Positions 1 to 9,199 of a DNA stretch of 64,000 nt are shown one piece after another. Source of the DNA: Gammaproteobacteria bacterium (lineage in GTDB: Bacteria; Pseudomonadota; Gammaproteobacteria; Competibacterales; Competibacteraceae). The stretch is from the NCBI GenBank assembly GCA_024235095.1, contig JACKNC010000003.1:613341-677340 (forward strand), in the 5' to 3' direction. The notes under the pieces are model-generated. The model had not been told where the DNA came from and ran no database searches. It was given only the letters and a program-made list of their open reading frames with translations. The position numbers were made by a program, and so were the translations under genes. The first letter of the stretch is position 1. Each line of letters starts with the position of its first letter.

Positions 1-1212
1 CACCGCAAAGGAACCGAGGTTGCACTACTGTTTCTTGATCTGGATCACTTCAAGAATATCAATGATTCACTGGGTCATTCGGTGGGCGATCAGCTACTGC
101 AAGCGGTCTCCATGCGCCTGAAGAATGCCGTGCGGGAAACTGATGTTGTATCGCGGCTCGGCGGGGATGAGTTTCTGGTGATTCTTACCGAGACCAGCCT
201 GGAGGGCGCAACACAAGTCGCTCGAAAAATACAGGAAATCTTTGAACGCTCCTTTGAATGGAACAGCCGGATTTTGCATCTTTCCACCAGCATTGGCATC
301 AGTCTGTATCCCCGGGACGCCAGCGACTTTGAATCGCTGCTGCGCTATGCCGACGCGGCGTTGTACCGGGCCAAAGAGAGCGGACGGAATACTTTTCACT
401 TCTTCCATCCGGAAATGAATGCGGCGGCGCAGGAGCGGCTGGTGCTGGAGGAAGCCTTGCGCCAAGCCCGGTCCCGTGACGAACTTGAGCTTTACTATCA
501 ACCACAGGTGGCGCTGGACAGCGGTCGACTGATTGGACTGGAGGCGTTGCTCCGCTGGCGTCATCCAGAACGCGGTCTGATCGCTCCGGCCAAATTCATT
601 CCGGTGGCGGAAAGCAGCGGCCTGATTGTTGAAATTGGCGCCTGGGTGTTGTGCGAGGCCTGCCGCCAGAATCAGGTCTGGCGGGAAGCAGGATTATTCA
701 GGGTTCCCATCGCAGTCAATCTGTCCGCTGTGCAAATTCGTCATGGCAACCTGTTGGCGATCATCCAACAAATACTGGCTGAAACCGGTCTTCCGGCGAC
801 GGAACTTGAACTGGAAGTCACGGAAAGCCTGTTGGTGGACCATAATCAGACGGTGCTTGACCTGTTTCGGGATTTGAAACATCTGGGCGTCAAGTTCTCG
901 ATTGATGATTTCGGCACCGGTTATTCCAGCCTGGCCTATCTCAAGCGCTTCCCCGTCGACAAACTCAAGATCGACCAATCCTTCATTCGCGACATCATAA
1001 ACGACTCAGATGACCTGGCTATTGCGCGCACCGTGGTCAGTATCGGCCACAGTTTGCGTCTCAAAGTAATCGCCGAAGGCGTAGAGAATCTGGAAACGAT
1101 TTGCCTGCTGCAGAAAATGCGTTGCAATGAAGCCCAAGGCTACTTTTTCGCCAAACCCATGCCGGCTGCGGAAATACCGCAGTGGTTGACCGGCCGGTCA
1201 TTGAGCAGGTAA
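1..1212 (+). CDS. GGDEF-EAL cyclic-di-GMP protein (5' end outside window)
   Basis: The reading frame is open from base 1, so the N-terminus (sensor domains, if any) lies outside the window. The GGDEF half carries FLDLDHFKNINDSLGH and the intact RLGGDEF signature (bases ~155-180), as expected of a diguanylate cyclase. The EAL half carries LEALLRWRHP, the NLSAVQ region, EVTES, DDFGTGYSSL and KIDQSFI, the metal- and substrate-binding segments of an active c-di-GMP phosphodiesterase. Both catalytic signatures look complete, so it could make and degrade c-di-GMP. It ends with TAA, convergent with the next gene. Confidence 0.95.
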   Translation, partial: HRKGTEVALLFLDLDHFKNINDSLGHSVGDQLLQAVSMRLKNAVRETDVVSRLGGDEFLVILTETSLEGATQVARKIQEIFERSFEWNSRILHLSTSIGISLYPRDASDFESLLRYADAALYRAKESGRNTFHFFHPEMNAAAQERLVLEEALRQARSRDELELYYQPQVALDSGRLIGLEALLRWRHPERGLIAPAKFIPVAESSGLIVEIGAWVLCEACRQNQVWREAGLFRVPIAVNLSAVQIRHGNLLAIIQQILAETGLPATELELEVTESLLVDHNQTVLDLFRDLKHLGVKFSIDDFGTGYSSLAYLKRFPVDKLKIDQSFIRDIINDSDDLAIARTVVSIGHSLRLKVIAEGVENLETICLLQKMRCNEAQGYFFAKPMPAAEIPQWLTGRSLSR

Positions 1213-1233
1213 TTCCACAGCACATTATCTAAT

Positions 1234-1258
1234 ATACCGGCGGTATCCTTAATTTTTT
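1234..1258 (+). terminator. Weak hairpin plus T-run after the GGDEF-EAL gene
   Basis: ATACC-GGC-GGTAT forms a short 5-bp stem followed after 6 bases by a run of six T. It sits in the convergent gap and overlaps the last codons of the leftward methyltransferase. The stem is short, so this is only a possible terminator. Confidence 0.3.
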
Positions 1259-1851
1259 ACCCAAACTAGAGTACGGTTATTGACCGGCATTGAGTAATCG
1301 CGCAGCAGCCGCAGGCTATTCTCCCGCGCCAGACGGTCGAGATCATCAAAATCCCGAATGCCGCTGGCCGGGTCGCGATCTTTCAGGAAGGCGTCAAATT
1401 CCGCGTTGCTGGCGCTGGTATAGCAACTGCCATAGTTGAATGGCCCATACAAGCAGAAAGCGCCGCCCGGCTGGAGCACTCGACCCACTCCCCGGAATAA
1501 GCCCTCCACGGCAGGCCAATTCATGATGTGGGTGGTATTTGCGGAAAAGACCCCTCCTGCCTGGGTAACCGGCCATGGTTTACAGCAAGCATCCAACGCC
1601 AGTGGCGGGCGCAGATTTGACAATCCCGCTTCCGCGACCCACATCCAAATGCCCGGCAGGCAGTCCGCCTGATCGGTCGGTTGCCAATCCAGATGCGGCA
1701 ATTCCCGGGCAAAATGAACAGCATGTTGCCCGGTGCCTGCGCCGATCTCCAGAATCAATCCCGGTTCGCTAAAAACTTCCCGTAATACCTTGAGAATCGG
1801 TTCCTTGTTCTGTTCGCAGGCTTCGGAATAAGGCTTGGCGTGAAAGTTCAT
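1249..1851 (-). CDS. DUF938-family SAM-dependent methyltransferase-like protein
   Basis: About 200 residues. The glycine-rich SAM-binding motif I is LEIGAGTGQHAVHFA near residue 33, and the N-terminal KPYSEACEQNKEPIL and central NTTHIMNW segments are characteristic of the DUF938 family, whose substrate is unknown. I start at the ATG at 1851 because AGGAA lies six bases upstream; an earlier in-frame ATG at 1881 would begin in the adjacent MITE region. Soluble, with no signal peptide. Methyltransferase activity is inferred from the fold motif. Confidence 0.85.
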   Translation of the reverse strand: MNFHAKPYSEACEQNKEPILKVLREVFSEPGLILEIGAGTGQHAVHFARELPHLDWQPTDQADCLPGIWMWVAEAGLSNLRPPLALDACCKPWPVTQAGGVFSANTTHIMNWPAVEGLFRGVGRVLQPGGAFCLYGPFNYGSCYTSASNAEFDAFLKDRDPASGIRDFDDLDRLARENSLRLLRDYSMPVNNRTLVWVKN

Positions 1852-1881
1852 GGCGTTTCCTGGAAGTAAGGCAGCCCACAA

Positions 1882-2003
1882 ATGCGAATTAAGAGCTAAC
1901 TAATATCCTTAAATATAAATATGTTACGTTACTCATCGAATTGCTGACGAAAATCCAGAAATCGGGTTTTCAACGAGTTGAGGATGAAGCTCTTAATTCG
2001 CAT
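1882..2003. mobile_element. 122-bp MITE, copy 1
   Basis: The element is bounded by perfect 16-bp inverted ends (ATGCGAATTAAGAGCT) and flanked by the 4-bp direct repeat ACAA (1878-1881 and 2004-2007). Read base by base, it is the exact reverse complement of the element at 53520-53641. It has no ORF and is AT-rich. It sits between the methyltransferase and the MBL-fold gene. Identity of the two copies implies recent mobility; the driving transposase is not identified here. Confidence 0.9.
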
Positions 2004-2030
2004 ACAAGCATTTTAAGAAGTAAAGCTCTC

Positions 2031-2966
2031 TCAGGCCAGTTCCACCACGTCGCCATTGCCCACAAACAGTTCATTCTGCGAACCATTGCGGGCTGAGCCG
2101 CGCAGGACGGGTAAACCGGTTTCGAGCATCTTCTCCACAGCCCGCCGACCAGTGCAGTGGTTGCAGGCCAGTTTAGCGATGCCGTACTGACCCAGGGACT
2201 CGACCATTCGATCCCGCGACTCGTCCCAGTCCTCCAGGGGCGCGATGTGGAGTCCACCGTAGAGCGCGTGAATGCGATCGCCACCCTGGAAGGTGCGACG
2301 GGCGTAATCCAGCAAATTCAGTACGCCGCCATGTCCGCAACCGGTCATCATGGCCATGCCTCGGTCCCGAATCCGGGCGTAAAGCACGTTTTCGCCATCC
2401 ACGCGCAGCAGAGTATGCATAGGGAAATTGACTATAGCCAGTCCAGGAAATAACAGCAGTGGCTGATCAGGGGGGATCGTAATCAAGCGACCCGTGTGGC
2501 CTTGCTCTTTGATAAAGGCCAGCCCTTTTGGATGAAAGCCTTCCGGGATATAGAGGGTGATGTGTGGACAATGCCGAAGGGTTGAGCCGATTCCCCAGAA
2601 GTGATCAAAATGCTCGTGACTGATCACCAGCGCTTCGATTTGTCCGTCCTTCAAGAGTTGATCAATCCCTTCCTCGGCGAAACGTTTATCCATCCAGGCT
2701 GGATTCCAACCGGTGTCGAATAACACGCGATGTTGGGCGCCATCAGCGGTTTCCGCTTCCAGCAGGGCGGCGAATCCGGCAGCGTTATCCTTATGCAGGT
2801 CGCCAAACGGCGGCCATGGGATAGCATACTGGTCGATCTCAGCGCCACCAGCGTCCCGAATGTCGTCAAAGACTTCCTTGGTGTCGAACCAGCCGGTTTC
2901 GGAGATGCAGAGAATCCGCAAACGGTTCAGAACGCCAATGTCCAAAAGTGATTGAACGGTAGTCAT
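2031..2966 (-). CDS. MBL-fold metallohydrolase
   Basis: About 311 residues. The metal-binding signature HEHFDHF is present near residue 120. TGCGHGGVLNLL, YGGLHI and NHCTG supply further candidate ligands, the layout of the RFA-P-synthase-like/MBL group rather than true beta-lactamases. No signal peptide, so cytosolic. Start chosen at the ATG at 2966, which has AGGAGG eight bases upstream; the ATG at 2972 is too close to that site. The NifX-like gene upstream is on the same strand, and the pair probably formed one operon before an IS1595-family element inserted 29 bp upstream of this gene. Substrate unknown. Confidence 0.88.
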   Translation of the reverse strand: MTTVQSLLDIGVLNRLRILCISETGWFDTKEVFDDIRDAGGAEIDQYAIPWPPFGDLHKDNAAGFAALLEAETADGAQHRVLFDTGWNPAWMDKRFAEEGIDQLLKDGQIEALVISHEHFDHFWGIGSTLRHCPHITLYIPEGFHPKGLAFIKEQGHTGRLITIPPDQPLLLFPGLAIVNFPMHTLLRVDGENVLYARIRDRGMAMMTGCGHGGVLNLLDYARRTFQGGDRIHALYGGLHIAPLEDWDESRDRMVESLGQYGIAKLACNHCTGRRAVEKMLETGLPVLRGSARNGSQNELFVGNGDVVELA

Positions 2967-2994
2967 GACCATAACCTCCTGCTGTAAAATTATT

Positions 2995-4057
2995 GGCTCA
3001 ATATGGATTCCAGTCAGTTGGCGTTGTTAGGCGACCAGCAGTTCCAAGAGAGGTCTGAGCAAGCCTTTGCCCCGAATGCGGACGTTATGCACGAACTGAA
3101 AGAAGCCCAGGTAGAGCGGCAGCTTTTCTTGCGAAATTCCTCGATGGGGTCGCAACCAGGAACGCAACAGGGACCAGAAACCCTCAGCGGTATTAACATG
3201 AATCTCATGGAAGCCATCGCCATCGTCGTCGCGGGCGTATTCACCCCGGCTGTGACACACCGTATGATGATCAAAGCCCCAATCCTTCAATGGGTTATAG
3301 ATTGCATATTCATCGGTATACACCCGGGTTCCCGGGGCGATGAAAGTCTGAAGGAGCGGTTGGATGGTCGCTTGCTGGACATTATCCAGCATCCGGACGA
3401 CCACCGCGCCGCCGCGCTCAATCATGCCGAGAATCGGCGGCTTTTCCTGCTCCAGGGTGCCTCGACCCCGTGCCCCCTTCAGCCGGCGACGCCGCCCGCG
3501 GCGGCCTTTTTTTTCACCGCGTCCGGATGCCCTTTATGCCCGGCCACCATATAGACCTCGTCGCATTCCACTTCCCCCGCCAAGGTGGGTTCGGGTTGGC
3601 GGGCGACGATACCTTGGCGCAGTTGCTCGGTCATCCGCTGCACGTCGTCCGGATTCAACGCCAACTCTTGGGCAATCTGGGCATTGGACAAGTTCAAACC
3701 CATAAAATATAAACATAATATCCAAATTCGTAACGGCGGGTGGTGGCCGGCCAACACCGTCCCGGTTAGATCGTCAAAAGAGCGATGGCACCCGGCACAC
3801 CGATATTTCTGTCGCGCCGGTTGGGTCGTGTCGTGACCCTGCTTCGTCACGTTCGCCGCCCCACAATGGGGGCAGTGAACCCCATCGGGCCAGCGCAGTT
3901 GGCGGACCGTTTCGTAACACCGGACATCGTCCAGTAGATTCTGAAGGTTGATCATCGACGGGAAACCTGGAGCGCGGCGGTTCAAAACCTCTTCAGTGTA
4001 GCTCCTGTCCCTTGGCAGGGCGAGCCATCTTCAACAGCCTGGAATCCATATTGAGCC
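2995..4057 (-). mobile_element. IS1595-family insertion sequence, copy 1 (1063 bp)
   Basis: Perfect 17-bp inverted ends (GGCTCAATATGGATTCC) enclose the transposase. The flanks carry AATTATT (2988-2994 and 4058-4064), a 7-bp direct repeat. A near-identical copy lies at 48343-49404. This copy appears intact. It separates the NifX-like gene from the MBL gene and may block their co-transcription. Confidence 0.92.
3027..3985 (-). CDS. IS1595-family transposase, two frames joined by probable -1 frameshifting
   Basis: The first frame (3985 to about 3479) has the zinc ribbon CPHCGA..CAGCH and the start of the DDE domain (VECDEVY). It stops soon after a run of eight A (complement of 3507-3514). In frame this reads AAA AAA AAG, so the slippery heptamer A-AAA-AAG is correctly phased. 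A -1 slip enters the second frame, which carries IERGG, YTDEYAIY and the C-terminal HVNTAEGFWSLLR region. A GC-rich hairpin (GCCGCC-GCG-GGCGGC) directly follows the slippery site. A start at 3955 (MINLQNLL) is as likely as 3985. Together the frames give a full-length transposase. Confidence 0.85.
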
Positions 4058-4070
4058 AATTATTTACCCT

Positions 4071-4460
4071 TTAGTGATGACAGTGGCCTTCGTGTCGATG
4101 ATGATGCTCCCCTTCGCCATGTGCATGCGGCTCCGGGGTTCCCATCGCCAACGCGCCCGCCAGATAAGCGGAAACGGCCTGATCAGGATCGGTTTCCGGC
4201 GTCACCAGACCGGTAATGCCTTTCATAGCCAGTCGTTGCCACAGTCCTTGACCCATGCCGCCAGCGATCAGAACCTGCACGTCATCCAAGGGATGCGGTT
4301 CGTGTGGTGAACTGTCATGAAAGCTTTGGTCCTTGGGCAATTCGAGCAACTCCTTGTTCACCGTCTTACCCTGTTCGACCTGATAGATCCAGAATTTGCG
4401 ACACCGACCGGCATGTTCGGTGATCGCGTGGCGATTTTGACTGGCAACAGCGATTTTCAT
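4071..4460 (-). CDS. NifX/NifB-type dinitrogenase iron-molybdenum cofactor domain protein with His-rich tail
   Basis: 129 residues of the Di-nitrogenase Fe-Mo-co family: MKIAVASQNRHAITEHAGRC at the start, VLIAGGMGQGLWQRL in the middle and a GITGLVTP segment. Members bind iron-sulfur or metal-cofactor precursors, but many are unrelated to nitrogen fixation and no nif gene is visible here. The last ~20 residues are rich in His (HAHGEGEHHHRHEGHCHH), suggesting metal binding or storage. It probably headed an operon with the MBL-fold gene now separated by the IS1595 element. Confidence 0.85.
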   Translation of the reverse strand: MKIAVASQNRHAITEHAGRCRKFWIYQVEQGKTVNKELLELPKDQSFHDSSPHEPHPLDDVQVLIAGGMGQGLWQRLAMKGITGLVTPETDPDQAVSAYLAGALAMGTPEPHAHGEGEHHHRHEGHCHH

Positions 4461-4770
4461 GGTTGAAGCTTCCTCGCAGGAATTGAATAGGGCGATCCTT
4501 ATTCGCTGATCACAAAAAACTAATTAATATCATTGGTGCAAGCCACCAGCATTGCGAATTCTCAAACAATGCGCACGACCCTTGATCATGTCAATCGCGA
4601 TTACCTGGAATGTCTATAATCTATTGATGAAAAAGTATTCGGCGCTTGGGCAACCGTACTGTTCTGACTATAAACAGGGTTTTACAAAAATAGTGCTGTT
4701 CGATAGAGTTGTTCCCACTTAGGGCAATTTTGACAAAGCCTTTCCGAACAAGTAGATACCGTCTTGACTG

Positions 4771-4866
4771 TCAAGGAACGGAAATCCAGTTGATCTGATA
4801 GAGTTGTTGATGTTTGAGGACGCCGAACACCAGGTGGACGAGTTTGCGCATGGCCGCGCCGTATGA
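4771..4866 (-). pseudogene. C-terminal remnant of an IS110-family transposase
   Basis: The leftward frame reads YGAAMRKLVHLVFGVLKH, the typical last helix of IS110/IS116 transposases, then stops at 4771-4773. The rest of the element is missing. It lies in the 495-bp gap 4461-4955, in which I see no other gene. Confidence 0.6.
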
Positions 4867-4955
4867 ATTTGGGGTTTTAGTATAAAAACCATGTCTGGAA
4901 CACTACCCAATTCGAAACTTCGCTTACACTGGGTCAAGAATCAGGAGATTGAGAA

Positions 4956-5345
4956 ATGACTGAAGGAAGTAAAAACGATTTTGTCGAGAGAAGAGGAGGG
5001 CAAGACCTGCTGCTGCGGATCATGAGTGGGTTAGGCATTGTCGGCTGGGCATTCCTGTTGGTGGTAATGGTCGTGATTGATCGTGCGAAACCGGATGATC
5101 CCGCCTTCATTCCCAATGAACGCATTTTTGAGATGACTGGCACTCCTTATCACCTGCGGACGACCTGGGATCAGAGTCTGTTAACCTATATTTTTTATCT
5201 GTTAAGCGTCGGTCTCGTTCTGGGGATCATCGGTCTGGCCGTCAATTCCCGGCGGCATCGACGTCGTGGTGATTATTACCCGATTCATCTAGTGCTGTTA
5301 ACCGCAATCTCAGCCATCGGTATTCTCTATTACCTTATTTTCTGA
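4956..5345 (+). CDS. Small inner-membrane protein of unknown function
   Basis: 129 residues with three hydrophobic stretches: residues ~24-42 (SGLGIVGWAFLLVVMVVID), ~74-96 (LLTYIFYLLSVGLVLGIIGLAV) and ~110-129 (IHLVLLTAISAIGILYYLIF, running to the C-terminus). A positively charged loop (SRRHRRRGD) lies between the last two. AGGAG stands eight bases before the ATG. I do not recognise the family. No transcriptional partner remains next to it: a remnant IS110 lies upstream and a MITE downstream. The 140 bases between its stop and the MITE hold nothing recognisable. Confidence 0.7.
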   Translation: MTEGSKNDFVERRGGQDLLLRIMSGLGIVGWAFLLVVMVVIDRAKPDDPAFIPNERIFEMTGTPYHLRTTWDQSLLTYIFYLLSVGLVLGIIGLAVNSRRHRRRGDYYPIHLVLLTAISAIGILYYLIF

Positions 5346-5485
5346 TGACCCTCGGCAAACAGGCTTCAGGAGAGTTGGGATCTGATCAGGATACGTATAA
5401 TAAAGTTATCACTTCGATTGATGAAGGTGGAATTGTGAGTCCTTGGCCACCGAACAGTGGGTTCAAAAAACGCTCGTTTTTTTCA

Positions 5486-5628
5486 GGCTCTTCGAGGGTT
5501 TTTGTGGAATCGGCCCGTGTGACCGGAGATCAGCCACACCAAGTGGGCCATATATCTTTCAAGATCAATTTGTTAGTTTCATAGTCAGCTCGCCGGTTGG
5601 GTTGCTCCACAAAAACCCTCGAAGAGCC
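5486..5628. mobile_element. 143-bp MITE-like element with 23-bp perfect inverted ends
   Basis: Bases 5486-5508 and 5606-5628 are exact inverted repeats beginning GGCTCTTCGAGGG. The interior has no ORF. The ends resemble ISL3-type termini (inference). I see no target duplication, so one flank may have been lost. Its right end is the point at which the pta reading frame breaks off. Confidence 0.7.
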
Positions 5629-5749
5629 AAAAATACCAAGGATACGATAGATGAGTCGGGTTCCGTCTTGATCAACTGCAGGGCCGGACGCACCGTGTTG
5701 GCGGTAGTATGCACCGCGCCAGAGACGAGGCCATCGACATCGCCCACCG

Positions 5750-6924
5750 CTAGTGGGCTGACACAGAAGTTTTGACAGGTTCAGAGGTTTCTAGGTCCAC
5801 CGGGGTTTCAGAAGATTTCAAGGGAGGATAGAGGCGCTTGAGTTTGACCCGGGCCAAGTCGGTGCCGAACTGCCAGTGGATTTTGGTCTGACGTAGGTTG
5901 CGTGGGCCTTGCCAAGCGGCGATTTCCTTCCGCAAAGTTTCGAGGTTCGCAATGCGGCGATTCAAACACTGGCCGGCGAGAACAGCGAACTCACATTCCG
6001 CCATATTGAGCCAACTGCCATGCTTGGGGGTGTAATGAAATTCGAGCTTGCGGGTGATCCGGCGGGCTTCCTCTGGAGAAAAGACACTATACAAGGCCGC
6101 AGGAGTGTGGGTATTGAGGTTATCCACGACCAACCGGATTCGCTCCGCCTTCGGAAAGTACACATCAACGAGTTGCTGCATTTGCTGGGCAAAATCGCGT
6201 TTGGTGCGCTGTTTCGTGACATTAACATGACGCCACCCGCGCAAGGGTTGTACGAATAGAAATAAATTGGCGGTGCCTTCGCGTTTGTATTCACAGTCAT
6301 AGCGCGCCGGTTGACCCGGGCGGGCGGGTTGAGGACAGCGGGTTTCGCTGGTCAATTGCACCGGACTTTCATCGAAGCACACTTGGGGGTATTGAGGATC
6401 ATCGGGTTCGGCGTACAGGTCCAACACATCCTCCATATGCCAAACATAATCGGGACTGACACTGGGAATACACCATTCTTGACGTTGCCAGGGTTTGAGG
6501 TCGTTTTTTTAAGGATGCGCCGCACACTCTCACGGGAAATGGCTTCGATGGGCCGGAGTTCCATGAAGCGGTCCGCTAACAATTGGAGAGTCCACTGACA
6601 ACGGCCAGCGGGCGGGGTACTACAGGCCAAGGCGACCAGAAAGGCGGCCTGTTTGCCGGTCAAGGCCGGGGGCAAACCGACTCGTGGCCGCTCGCTTAAC
6701 GCCGCCAGCAACCCTTCGTCGACAAACCGTTGACGGGTACGATGAACGGTCGAAATCCCCAAGTGAAGGCTTTGGGCAATGGCCTCATCCGTCGCCCCTT
6801 CCGCAGCCTGCAGCAACACATGGGCACGGGCAACCTTGCGCGCCGCTGCCTTGCCTTTATGAATGACCTTCAGCAGGTCTTCCCGCTCCTCTTCAGTTAG
6901 ATCAACCAGATACTTGTGGGCCAT
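5750..6924 (-). CDS. IS630-family transposase, two frames joined by probable -1 frameshifting
   Basis: The first frame starts at 6924 (AGGAGG upstream). It holds the helix-turn-helix region (TDEAIAQSLHLGISTVHRTRQRF) and reaches RRILKK. At the seven-A run (complement of 6504-6510) a -1 shift continues as KKNDLKPWQRQEW into the DDE domain: CFDESPVQL (D), VVDNLNTH (D) and HGSWLNMAECE (E). The stop codon (TAG) is completed by the target-site TA. All catalytic residues are present, so the element may be active. Confidence 0.88.
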
Positions 6925-6995
6925 GGTGATTCCTCCTGTTGATCTCAACCATAGGGCACCCACCGCTACCTGTCAAAACTTCTGTGTCAGCCCAC
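5753..6995 (-). mobile_element. IS630-family insertion sequence, copy 1 (1243 bp)
   Basis: 28-bp perfect inverted ends beginning GTGGGCTGACACAGAAG are flanked by TA on both sides (5751-5752, 6996-6997), the IS630 target. Same length as the copy at 51061-52303, and the encoded proteins are identical. Removing it with one TA restores the pta frame (GTMML-AVGDVDG). Confidence 0.93.
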
Positions 6996-7792
6996 TAGCA
7001 TCATCGTGCCGAGTACCACCGTGTCCTGCAGCTGTTCGCGCGCCTGACCGGGCGTAAGACCTTTATTCTTGCGCAATTCGACCATGCGTTCCACATACCG
7101 CTCGCGTACGGCTTCCGGCTCGATAATTTCCACGGTGGGCGGCAGGTCGACACCCTGTCCGGCGGCCACCGCTTCGATGGTAACGCGCGAACCGAGCAGC
7201 ACACAGCGAGCGATGCCCTTTTCCGCGCATACGACGGCGGCGCGAATGGTGCGCGGTGTCGTCGGCGAGAACCGCGCTCGGCATGTGGTCGATCTGGGTG
7301 GCGGTGATAAAACCGTCGTTGGCCACGCTCAGGATGGGCAAGCCGCTCGCGAAAGCGTGCGAGGCCAGCTTGCGATGGATGGCCTCGGTGTGCAAGCTCT
7401 CAGACTAGCACGTCGGTACCTTCAGCGGCGCGCAGGCACAAGCCGACGAGGTCTTCCAGCAGATCTGGTTCCTGGCCAGCCGCCAACCGCTCGTCCGCTC
7501 GGACGAGCGACACCGGATCGGGCATCTCAATCGCATAGATCGCGCGGGCGAAGTGAAGCGAAGGCTCGTTAGCCGCCTCCTCCTGCGCTACCGGCTTGAC
7601 AAAGTTGACCCAATACCCCTGTCGTTGCAGGGCGCGGACCACGCCGAGGGCGACGGGCTTCAACCCGACGTTCTGACGGATGGGAATCAGGTAGAAAATC
7701 TGCATCACGAACACTCCAGGCGATCACGGGCACCACTTCGCACGCCAGAACTTCGATCGCAGACGATGGCACGTACTCCAACGATCTTGACA

Positions 7793-9122
7793 TCAGGTCA
7801 CGGGTCCCGGATTGAACAGGACCAGCGCGTTATGCAGCTTCCACTGTTCGGCCCAGGTTTTCTGGCACCCGCTGGCCACCTCCAACAGCTGGCGGAACAG
7901 CTCCCGGCCGACTTCCTCAATGGTGGCTTCGCCGGTGGCGATGCGGCCGGCGTCAACGTCCATGAGGTCATGCCAGCGACGGGCCAAATCGTTGCGGGTG
8001 GCGACCTTGATGACGGGTGCGGCAGCCAAGCTGTAGGGCGTACCACGTCCGGTGGTGAAGACGTGCAGCGTCATGTCCGCCGCCAGTTGCAGCGCGCCGT
8101 GAGCTGGTCGATGCCGGCGCGTACTTCGGTGATTTCGGAGAACAGCACGGTGGCGCCGGCCCGGACCAGGAGATCCGTGCAAAAACCGACGGCCGGGTTG
8201 GCGGTGACCCCGGAAAAGGCGTCGCTGCCGCCACATTGCACGCCCACCACCAGCTCCGAGGCCGGGCAGGTTTCGCGCCGGTGTGCGTTGAGCTGTTCCA
8301 GATGCGACTCGGCGCGGGTCATGATCGAGGCGATCATCGACATAAAGCCGATGTGATGATCGTCTTGCAGACACACGACGTCCAGAGGAGGCTCGGCGTT
8401 TTCGCCCACATCGGCCACGGGACGTTCGTCGATGATCGGGATTGTGCCTGGCGGCAGTAGGCGCTGCGGTTGCAGCTTCTCGCAACCGAGACTCACGACC
8501 AGGACCTCGCCGCCGAAGTTGGGGTTGAGGCTGAAGTTGCGCAGGGTGCGGATCGGTACGACTGTGTCCGGCGCATCAATAGCTACGCCACAGCCATAGG
8601 TATGCTCCAATCCCACCACATCATCGACGTGGGGATATTTCGGCAGCAGCTCCTCCCGGATGCGCTGGACCACGACATCGACCACGCTCGCCACGCACTG
8701 CACGGTGGTGGTGATGGCCAGGAGATTGTGCGTACCGACCGAGCCGTCCGGGTTGCGGTAGCCCTCGAAGGCTACACCTTCGAGGGGTGGCGGCGCTATC
8801 GGTTCCCGGGTAGCGATGGGTAGGTCATCGAGCGCACGCGCCTCGGGCATTCGCAACCGCCGCTCATGCACCCAACCACCGGCTGGAATGTCCTGCAGGG
8901 CGTAACCGATCGTGGCGTTGTAACGGAGCACGGGTTGCCCGGCGGCGAGCGCGACCAGCGCCACTTTGTGGTCCTGTGGTACGGATTCGGTCAGGACCAG
9001 GCCGCAGGGAAAGCGGGCGCCGGCTGGCAGACCGTGGGTATTGACGACGATCGCCACGTTGTCTTGGGGATGGATTTGATGCAGAAGGGTTCTTCGGTAG
9101 AGGTTTGCGGGTGGCTGGACAT
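7793..9122 (-). pseudogene. garD: Galactarate/altronate-type dehydratase (UxaA/GarD family), inactivated
   Basis: The N-terminus MSSHPQTSTEEPFCIK (start 9122) is out of frame with the rest. A single lost base near 9083 would join it to IHPQDNVAIVVN. The main body is well conserved: GLPAGARFPCGL, EGYRNPDGSVGTHNLL, GLEHTYGCGVAI, SLGCEKLQP and GVQCGGSDAFSG. Near 8095 the frame runs into a stop (ARCNWRRT) and the protein resumes in another frame at LQLAADMTLHVFTTGRGTP. Roughly 85-100 codons normally found between these segments are missing. The C-terminal WAEQWKLHNALVLFNPGPVT is intact. Functional homologues dehydrate galactarate to 5-keto-4-deoxyglucarate. Confidence 0.85.
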
Positions 9123-9199
9123 GAGGGTGGACGCTCCTGATCGAATCGGTGGCAAGGGGTCGGCGGAACCTGTTTTTGCGGCGCCCGGTCCTGCGGGTG

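Larger units (their letters stand above)
5629..7705 (-). pseudogene. pta: Phosphate acetyltransferase (multi-domain Pta type), badly degraded
   Basis: The N-terminus at 7705 (MQIFYLIPIRQNVGLKPVAL, then FVKPVAQ) is the P-loop-like domain of long Pta proteins. It hits a stop after EGTDVLV near 7400. A fragment of the central DRTGG domain (FASGLPILSVANDGFITATQ) follows, then the catalytic domain in another frame (VLLGSRVTIEAVAAGQGV, RERYVERMVELRKNKGLT, TVVLGTMML). An IS630 element interrupts it there. Beyond it GDVDGLVSGAVHTTANTVRPALQLIK continues exactly in frame once the IS and one TA are removed. The C-terminus is lost at the 143-bp MITE. Lesions: stop/frameshift, central deletion, insertion and truncation, so it cannot make Pta (acetyl-CoA + Pi to acetyl-phosphate). 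Confidence 0.88.
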
